Source: Garicola koreensis
GTDB taxonomy: Bacteria; Actinomycetota; Actinomycetes; Actinomycetales; Micrococcaceae
NCBI RefSeq assembly: GCF_014195445.1
Contig: NZ_JACIBT010000009.1
Span: 1 to 38,582, forward strand
Reading direction: 5' to 3'
Length of the DNA stretch: 38,582 nucleotides
Both the position numbers and the translations under genes were made by a program. The first letter of the stretch is position 1; every line of letters begins with the position of its first letter. The notes under the pieces were generated by a model. That model was not told the DNA's origin and did no database searches. It saw only the letters and a list, made by a program, of their open reading frames with translations. Below are positions 32,459 to 38,582 of the stretch, in pieces.

Positions 32459-34111
32459 CTATGCCTTGTACCCCACAGTCTCGGTGGACTCCTTCTGCGG
32501 CACATGGACCATGTCCTCAGGACCGGGGATGTACTCCGGGTCCTCCATCAGACGGCCGGCCCGGCGGTCGGCGATGTACTGCTGCATCTCCTTCTTCACC
32601 ACCGGAGCCAGGATGCACAGGCCGATGACGTTGATGAAGATGCACAGGAACAGCGCGGCGTCGGCGAAGTCGATGATGTTGGCGAAGGTGACCACGCAGC
32701 CGATGACGATCATCACGCACACAATGAGCCGGAACGTCATGTCTCCGGCCATCGACTTGCCGAACAGGTAGCGCCACGCCTCCAGGCCGTAGTAGGCCCA
32801 GGTGATCAGCGTGGAGAAGGCGAACATGGCCACGCAGATGGCCAGCACCACCGAGAAGCCCGGAATGAAGGAGTCGAAGGCGTTGGAGGTCAGGCCCACT
32901 GGGTTCTCGTGACCCACCCCGATGGAGGCCTCGAAGTCGGCCGGCCACGCGAAGATGATCACCAGAGCGGTCATGGTGCAGACCACCACGGTGTCGATGA
33001 AGGGCTCCAGTGCGGCAACGAATCCTTCGGAGACCGGACGGCGGGTCTTCACCGCGGAGTGGGCGATCGGGGCTGAGCCGATGCCGGCCTCATTGGAGAA
33101 GGCCGCGCGCTGCACGCCGATGATGATCACCCCGAGGACGCCGCCGCTGATTCCTTCGGGGCTGAAGGCTCCGGAGATGATCTGACCGACGGCCTCACCG
33201 AGGTTTCCGATGTTGGCGAGGATGACGATGAGCGCACCCAGCACGTAGATGCCGGCCATAATCGGAATCAGTTTGCTGGTGACCGCACCGATGGATTTGA
33301 TGCCGCCGATGATGACCAGCGCCACCAGGCCGGCAAAGATGATGCCGAAGAGGAAGGCGAACCATGTGGCATCCAGGAAGTCGAAGGTGGAACCGCCGGT
33401 CTGGGCATCGATCGTTTCGCCGGCTGAGGTGATGGCGCCGTATGTCTGGTTGGCCTGGAACATGCCGCCGCCGATGACACCGAAGAGCATGATCGAGATG
33501 GCGAACACGCCGGTGATGATGGCCACCGGGACCTTGCCCAGCCGGTGGAAGGCCACCGGAAGGTATTTGAACGGGCCGCCGTGGACGTTACCATCGGCGT
33601 CGATGGTGCGGTAGCGGACTCCCAGTGTGCACTCAACGAACTTGGTGCACATACCGAAGAGACCGGCCAGGACCATCCAGAAGGTGGCACCGGGTCCGCC
33701 GAGGGAGACCGCGGCAGCCACACCGGCAATATTGCCCAGCCCCACAGTGGCCGACAGTGCTGAAGTCAGCGCCTGGAAGTGAGAAATCTCTCCTGGATCG
33801 TCGTCACGGGAGTACTTGCCGCGGATGACTTCCAGCGAGGTCTTGAATCCGGTGAACTGGACGCCCTTGAAATAGATGGTGAATGAGATGGCGGCGACCA
33901 CAGCCCACAGCACCACCAGCGGACCGTCCCACAGTGTGGCCTCTTCCGGAAATGGCGCGCCCAGGGGAACGGTGACTTCAGTGCCGAAGATGAGATTGAC
34001 GAAGAATCCGGTGGCGTTGCCGAAGACTTCATCAATCGTGTCGGCGACCTGCTGAAGGCCGGAGACTTGCTCCTCGGCCCCCATGGCCGCAATATGTCCC
34101 AGTGGATTCAT
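32459..34111 (-). CDS. Alanine/glycine:cation symporter (AGCS family)
   Basis: Sodium- or proton-coupled uptake of alanine or glycine. The 550 residues have about eleven membrane segments. Family landmarks are HFQALTSALSATVGLGNIAG (N-terminal signature), VVSLGGPGATFW-like residues 135-146, the FSNEAGIGSAPIAHSA signature near residue 340, and TLITWAYYGLEAWRYLFG. The N-terminal 75 residues before the first helix are longer than average. GAGGGGG lies 10 nt before ATG 34111. It is monocistronic, flanked by hairpins at both ends. The 247 bp upstream contain an ACAATTGT palindrome but no convincing promoter. Confidence 0.88.
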   Translation of the reverse strand: MNPLGHIAAMGAEEQVSGLQQVADTIDEVFGNATGFFVNLIFGTEVTVPLGAPFPEEATLWDGPLVVLWAVVAAISFTIYFKGVQFTGFKTSLEVIRGKYSRDDDPGEISHFQALTSALSATVGLGNIAGVAAAVSLGGPGATFWMVLAGLFGMCTKFVECTLGVRYRTIDADGNVHGGPFKYLPVAFHRLGKVPVAIITGVFAISIMLFGVIGGGMFQANQTYGAITSAGETIDAQTGGSTFDFLDATWFAFLFGIIFAGLVALVIIGGIKSIGAVTSKLIPIMAGIYVLGALIVILANIGNLGEAVGQIISGAFSPEGISGGVLGVIIIGVQRAAFSNEAGIGSAPIAHSAVKTRRPVSEGFVAALEPFIDTVVVCTMTALVIIFAWPADFEASIGVGHENPVGLTSNAFDSFIPGFSVVLAICVAMFAFSTLITWAYYGLEAWRYLFGKSMAGDMTFRLIVCVMIVIGCVVTFANIIDFADAALFLCIFINVIGLCILAPVVKKEMQQYIADRRAGRLMEDPEYIPGPEDMVHVPQKESTETVGYKA

Positions 34112-34287
34112 CGTGCTGATCCCCCTCAGGTGGGTGCAGTGATAGGTGACGCTGGTCTAGCAACAATTGTCTGTAGGCTGGTTCAGCTCCTCGACTAACT
34201 GCAAGGAAAATGTAGCAACCTTCGGACAGATGAGGGAATATTGCCAGATTCTTGAGCGTGTCGCAAGTCACATTGGAGCGGACATGA

Positions 34288-34327
34288 CGACGCCGCCCCC
34301 TCCAAGCGTTCGGAGAGGACGGCGTCG
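34288..34327 (-). terminator. Hairpin terminator after gatB
   Basis: CGACGCCG (34288-34295) pairs with CGGCGTCG (34320-34327), with an inner CTCC/GGAG stem (34300-34303 with 34312-34315). It lies 31 bp past the gatB stop on the complement. There is no long U-tract. Confidence 0.65.
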
Positions 34328-34358
34328 CGGGAAGCTCAGGGTGAAGTGAGGGGTGGAA

Positions 34359-35872
34359 CTAGGGGGTCATGCCCAGCTTCTCCAGCACGATCTCCTTGAC
34401 CTTGGCCGCATCAGCCTGACCCTGGGTCTCTTTCATCACTGGGCCGATGAGGGCGCCGATGGCCTTGAGCTTTCCGCCCTGGACCTTCTCAACGACGTCG
34501 GGGTTCTCCGCCATGGCCTTCTCCACCGCCGCGGTGAGCGCACCGTCGTCGGAGACGACCTCCAAACCGCGTACGGTGACGATGTGGCTCGGGGCTCCCT
34601 CCCCCGCCAGGTGATGCTCCAGGACTTGGCGGGCGATCTTGTCGTTGATCCGCCCCTGCTCCACCAGCTGGTTCAGCTCCACGACGGTGGCCGGCTGCAC
34701 ATCAAGGGCGGCAGGGTCAGCATCACGAGTCTTGGCCAGCCGTGAGATCTCGCCCATCCACCATTTGCGCGCCGCTGCAGGGGCTGCGCCATGGGCCACT
34801 GTCTCCTCAATCTGGTCGATCAGGCCGGCGGCGACGACGTCGCGGAACTCCGCCTCGGAGAACCCCCAGGCTTCGCGGAGCCTGCGACGGCGTTCGGCCG
34901 GCGGCTCCGGCAGCTGCGCGCGCAGCTGCTCGACCCAGTCTGCGGTGACGCTGATCGGCACCAGGTCCGGTTCGGGGAAGTAGCGGTAGTCGTCGGCGTC
35001 GGACTTCGGGCGTCCGGAGCTGGTGGTCCGGGAGTCCTCCTTCCAGTGGCGAGTCTCCTGGACCACACTGCCGCCTGCGGAGAGCACCCCGGCATGCCGG
35101 CGGATCTCGTAGTGCACCGCGTGTTCGACCGCGCGCAGCGAATTGACGTTCTTGGTCTCTGAGCGGGTGCCGAAGGTGGCAGATCCTTTGGGCATCAGGG
35201 ACACGTTGGCATCGCAGCGCACGTTGCCGCGCTCCATGCGGGCCTCAGAGATGTTCAGACCCTTCACGATGTCGCGCACTGCAGTCGCATAGGCCCTGGC
35301 GAGCTCCGGGGCGCGGGCTCCAGCACCGGTGATGGGTTTGGTCACAATCTCGATCAGCGGCACGCCTGCACGGTTGTAGTCGACCAGCGAGTACTCCGAT
35401 CCCTGGATGCGTCCGGTGCCACCGGCGTGGGTGAGCTTTCCGGCGTCCTCCTCCATGTGGGCGCGCTCGATCTCGATACGGAAGACTTCGCCGTCGTCGA
35501 GCTCGACGTCGAGGTGCCCGTCGAAGGCGATCGGTTCGTCGTACTGACTGGTCTGCCAGTTCTTGGGGGTGTCGGGATAGAAGTACTGTTTGCGCGCGAA
35601 CCGGCAGAAGGATGCGATCTGGCAGTTCAGCGCCAGGCCCAGCTTGATGGCCGACTCCACGGCCGCACCGTTGAGCACCGGCAGGGCGCCCGGCATCCCC
35701 AGGTCCACCTCGTTGACGTTGGTGTTGGGATCATCGCCGAAGGCGTTGGGTGCGGAGGAGAACATTTTGGTCGCGGTGTTCAGCTCCACGTGGATCTCAA
35801 AGCCCATCACCGGCTCATAGGTCTCCAGCGCGGCCTCAAAGCTCAGCGGCGCCGCGTCTGTGGTGCTCTGGC

Positions 35873-35876
<4 letters not shown>
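34359..35876 (-). CDS. gatB: Aspartyl/glutamyl-tRNA amidotransferase subunit B
   Basis: Phosphorylates Glu-tRNA(Gln) and/or Asp-tRNA(Asn) with ATP so that GatA-derived ammonia can amidate it. The 505 residues show the cradle domain [18 protein letters not shown], the [18 protein letters not shown] and RCDANVSL signatures, and [11 protein letters not shown]. The Yqey-like tail is at the C-terminus ([20 protein letters not shown]). I chose ATG 35876 because GGAGG lies 7 nt upstream and it overlaps the gatA stop as ATGA; an upstream reading would start inside gatA. Confidence 0.96.
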
Positions 35877-37387
<1,511 letters not shown>

Positions 37388-37392
37388 GGTGA

Positions 37393-37689
37393 TCACTCCC
37401 CGTCCATGATGGCAGGAACCTTGAATCGTCCGTCCTGGGCATCGGGGGCATTGGCCAGGGACTCTTCGGCGGTGAAGACGTGCCCGACCTCGTCGCGGCG
37501 GAACACGTTGCGCAGCTCCACCGGGTGGGAAGTGGCCGGCACCTCATCTGCGGCAGCCTCCTGCACGGACTTCACCGAGTCGACGATGACGCCGAGCTCC
37601 CCGGTCATCTTGTCCAGCTCCTCATCGGTCATGGCGATGTGGGCAAGTGCGGACAGATGCTCCACATCGGCGCGCGAGATCTCAGGCAT
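37393..37689 (-). CDS. gatC: Aspartyl/glutamyl-tRNA amidotransferase subunit C
   Basis: Small scaffold that holds GatA and GatB together. The 98 residues show the typical N-terminal helix [20 protein letters not shown], then [13 protein letters not shown], and the C-terminal [10 protein letters not shown] and [15 protein letters not shown] strap. GGGAG lies 5 nt before ATG 37689. It is first in gatCAB. A palindrome at the presumed -10 lies 38 bp upstream. Confidence 0.93.
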   Translation of the reverse strand: MPEISRADVEHLSALAHIAMTDEELDKMTGELGVIVDSVKSVQEAAADEVPATSHPVELRNVFRRDEVGHVFTAEESLANAPDAQDGRFKVPAIMDGE

Positions 37690-37726
37690 GCATCTCCCTT
37701 TAATGTTGGTTGGGCGGTTCTCTGTG

Positions 37727-37742
37727 GGCCAGTTTACTGGCC
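37727..37742. promoter_or_regulatory. 16-bp palindrome over the gatC -10
   Basis: GGCCAGT-TT-ACTGGCC has two perfect 7-bp arms. On the complement the hexamer TAAACT (37736-37731) is a fair -10 placed inside the dyad, so a dimeric repressor there would block gatCAB. The same dyad could instead end the PP2C transcript as a small stem, though it lacks a U-tract. Confidence 0.5.
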
Positions 37743-37769
37743 GCGGCTCGGCCCCGAAGGACCGGAATC

Positions 37770-38552
37770 TCAGGAGGTGACGTCAACCAGGATGACGGTC
37801 ACATTATCGCGGCCGCCGTGGCGCAGCGCCTGGTGGATGAGCCAGTCCACGGTGTCCTGCGCGTTGTGGCCGGCGTTGAGGATGTGGGCGATCTGCTCGT
37901 CGGTGAGCTCCCCGGTCAGCCCGTCGGAGCAGACCAGCAGCCGCTGGCCGGAGGCGACTGTGGCCGTGCTGAAGTCTGCGTCCCACATGTCTCCGGCGCC
38001 CAGCGCCCGGGTGATGACGTTGCGCTGCGGGTGGTTCTCCACCTCATCGGCAGTGATCATGTCTGAATCCAGCAGCTCCTGCACCTGCGAATGGTCGCGG
38101 GTGAGGCGGATGAGGGCACCATCGTTGAGCAGGTAGGTGCGCGAGTCGCCGATGTTGAACACCAGCCACTGCCACTGGCCGGTGCCTCCCGCATCGGCGT
38201 CGGCAGTGCCACCGTGACCGGGAACCACCACCGCACCGGTCAGCGTCGTGCCGGCCTTGGAGTCGGTGGCTGCGCGGATGCGGGCGTCGGCGTCGTCGAG
38301 GAACTGTTGGATCTCTCCCTGGCCGACTTTGCCGCCGGCGGCCTCCCAGCCTTCGGCCAGCGCCTGAACGGCGACTGAGGATGCCACCTCACCAGCCTCG
38401 TGGCCTCCCATACCGTCGGCGACGGCGAAGAGCGTATCGGTGACCACATAGGAGTCTTCGTTCAGTTCCCGGCGCAGCCCCACGTGAGAGCCGTAGCCGT
38501 AGTCGGCGTAGGGCTCCGGGGTGGTCTCGGGGCTGTCGGCGCTCAAAGTCAC
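37770..38552 (-). CDS. PP2C-family Ser/Thr protein phosphatase
   Basis: Metal-dependent phosphatase of 260 residues with no membrane helix, so cytoplasmic, unlike membrane-bound PstP. The PP2C motifs run in order: RRELNEDSY, ADGMGGHEAGEVAS (metal Asp and Gly), NIGDSRTYL, RDHSQVQELLDSD, ITRALG, CSDGLTGELTD and GGRDNVTVILVD. An acidic 20-residue N-terminus precedes the domain. GTG 38552 has CAAGAT (38559-38564, complement) six bases upstream, the leaderless pattern. It may reverse Ser/Thr kinase signalling to the cell wall or division machinery. The partner kinase is not in the window. Confidence 0.9.
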   Translation of the reverse strand: MTLSADSPETTPEPYADYGYGSHVGLRRELNEDSYVVTDTLFAVADGMGGHEAGEVASSVAVQALAEGWEAAGGKVGQGEIQQFLDDADARIRAATDSKAGTTLTGAVVVPGHGGTADADAGGTGQWQWLVFNIGDSRTYLLNDGALIRLTRDHSQVQELLDSDMITADEVENHPQRNVITRALGAGDMWDADFSTATVASGQRLLVCSDGLTGELTDEQIAHILNAGHNAQDTVDWLIHQALRHGGRDNVTVILVDVTS

Positions 38553-38582
38553 GCACCCATCTTGTCATGAATCGCGACAGAT

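Overview
The window is GC-rich, densely coded DNA from an actinobacterium, most likely order Micrococcales and perhaps a Micrococcaceae such as Nesterenkonia. The evidence is a dnaK-grpE-dnaJ-hspR operon with HAIR operators, a secreted Rpf-type muralytic protein, GatCAB, a CsoR-type metal sensor, GTG and TTG starts, and many genes that look leaderless (an actinobacterial -10 hexamer 6-7 nt before the start codon). The genus is inference from content and style. The sequence looks chromosomal. I see no rRNA, tRNA, CRISPR array, intact IS or prophage.

Layout. 1-3.2 kb: the N-terminal half of putA (proline catabolism; it runs off the left edge), divergent from a two-HTH GntR-type regulator. 3.2-7.4 kb: single genes (NUDIX, LysE-type exporter, metallo-beta-lactamase fold, EamA exporter, csoR, trans-aconitate methyltransferase). 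7.4-8.3 kb: a decayed catechol locus with catC intact and catB cut to its C-terminal half. 8.3-11.1 kb: trmB overlapping a lipoprotein penicillin-binding protein. 11.1-15.6 kb: the heat-shock operon and its two-HAIR promoter. 15.7-16.5 kb: an ASCH protein, a broken VapBC-like toxin-antitoxin remnant and a 16-bp tandem duplication. 16.5-19.4 kb: divergent gabD and gabT. 19.4-25.7 kb: a CsbD-like small protein, SGNH hydrolase, GST-like reductase, a divergent NUDIX/MBL pair, a hypothetical gene and SDR fired from one bidirectional promoter, and an AMIN-like lipoprotein. 25.8-28.7 kb: an MscS channel divergent from hisD. 28.75-32.1 kb: a 1129-residue secreted wall hydrolase with an M23 peptidase domain, seven SH3-like repeats and an Rpf domain. 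32.4-38.55 kb: an AGCS amino-acid symporter, gatCAB and a PP2C phosphatase.

How the genes work together. putA and gabD/gabT feed proline and GABA nitrogen and carbon into glutamate and succinate. The symporter may supply alanine or glycine. The chaperone operon is probably autorepressed by HspR through the HAIR sites. The PBP and the M23-SH3-Rpf protein build and cut peptidoglycan, and the PP2C phosphatase may oppose wall-related Ser/Thr kinases. GatCAB makes Gln-tRNA(Gln) and/or Asn-tRNA(Asn).

Most noteworthy are the M23-SH3-Rpf protein, the shared -10 between two leaderless genes at about 23.97 kb, the amputated catB, the VapBC scar beside gabD, and several operator-like dyads set on start signals (putA, csoR, gabT, gatC). 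No wholly new multi-gene system is evident.
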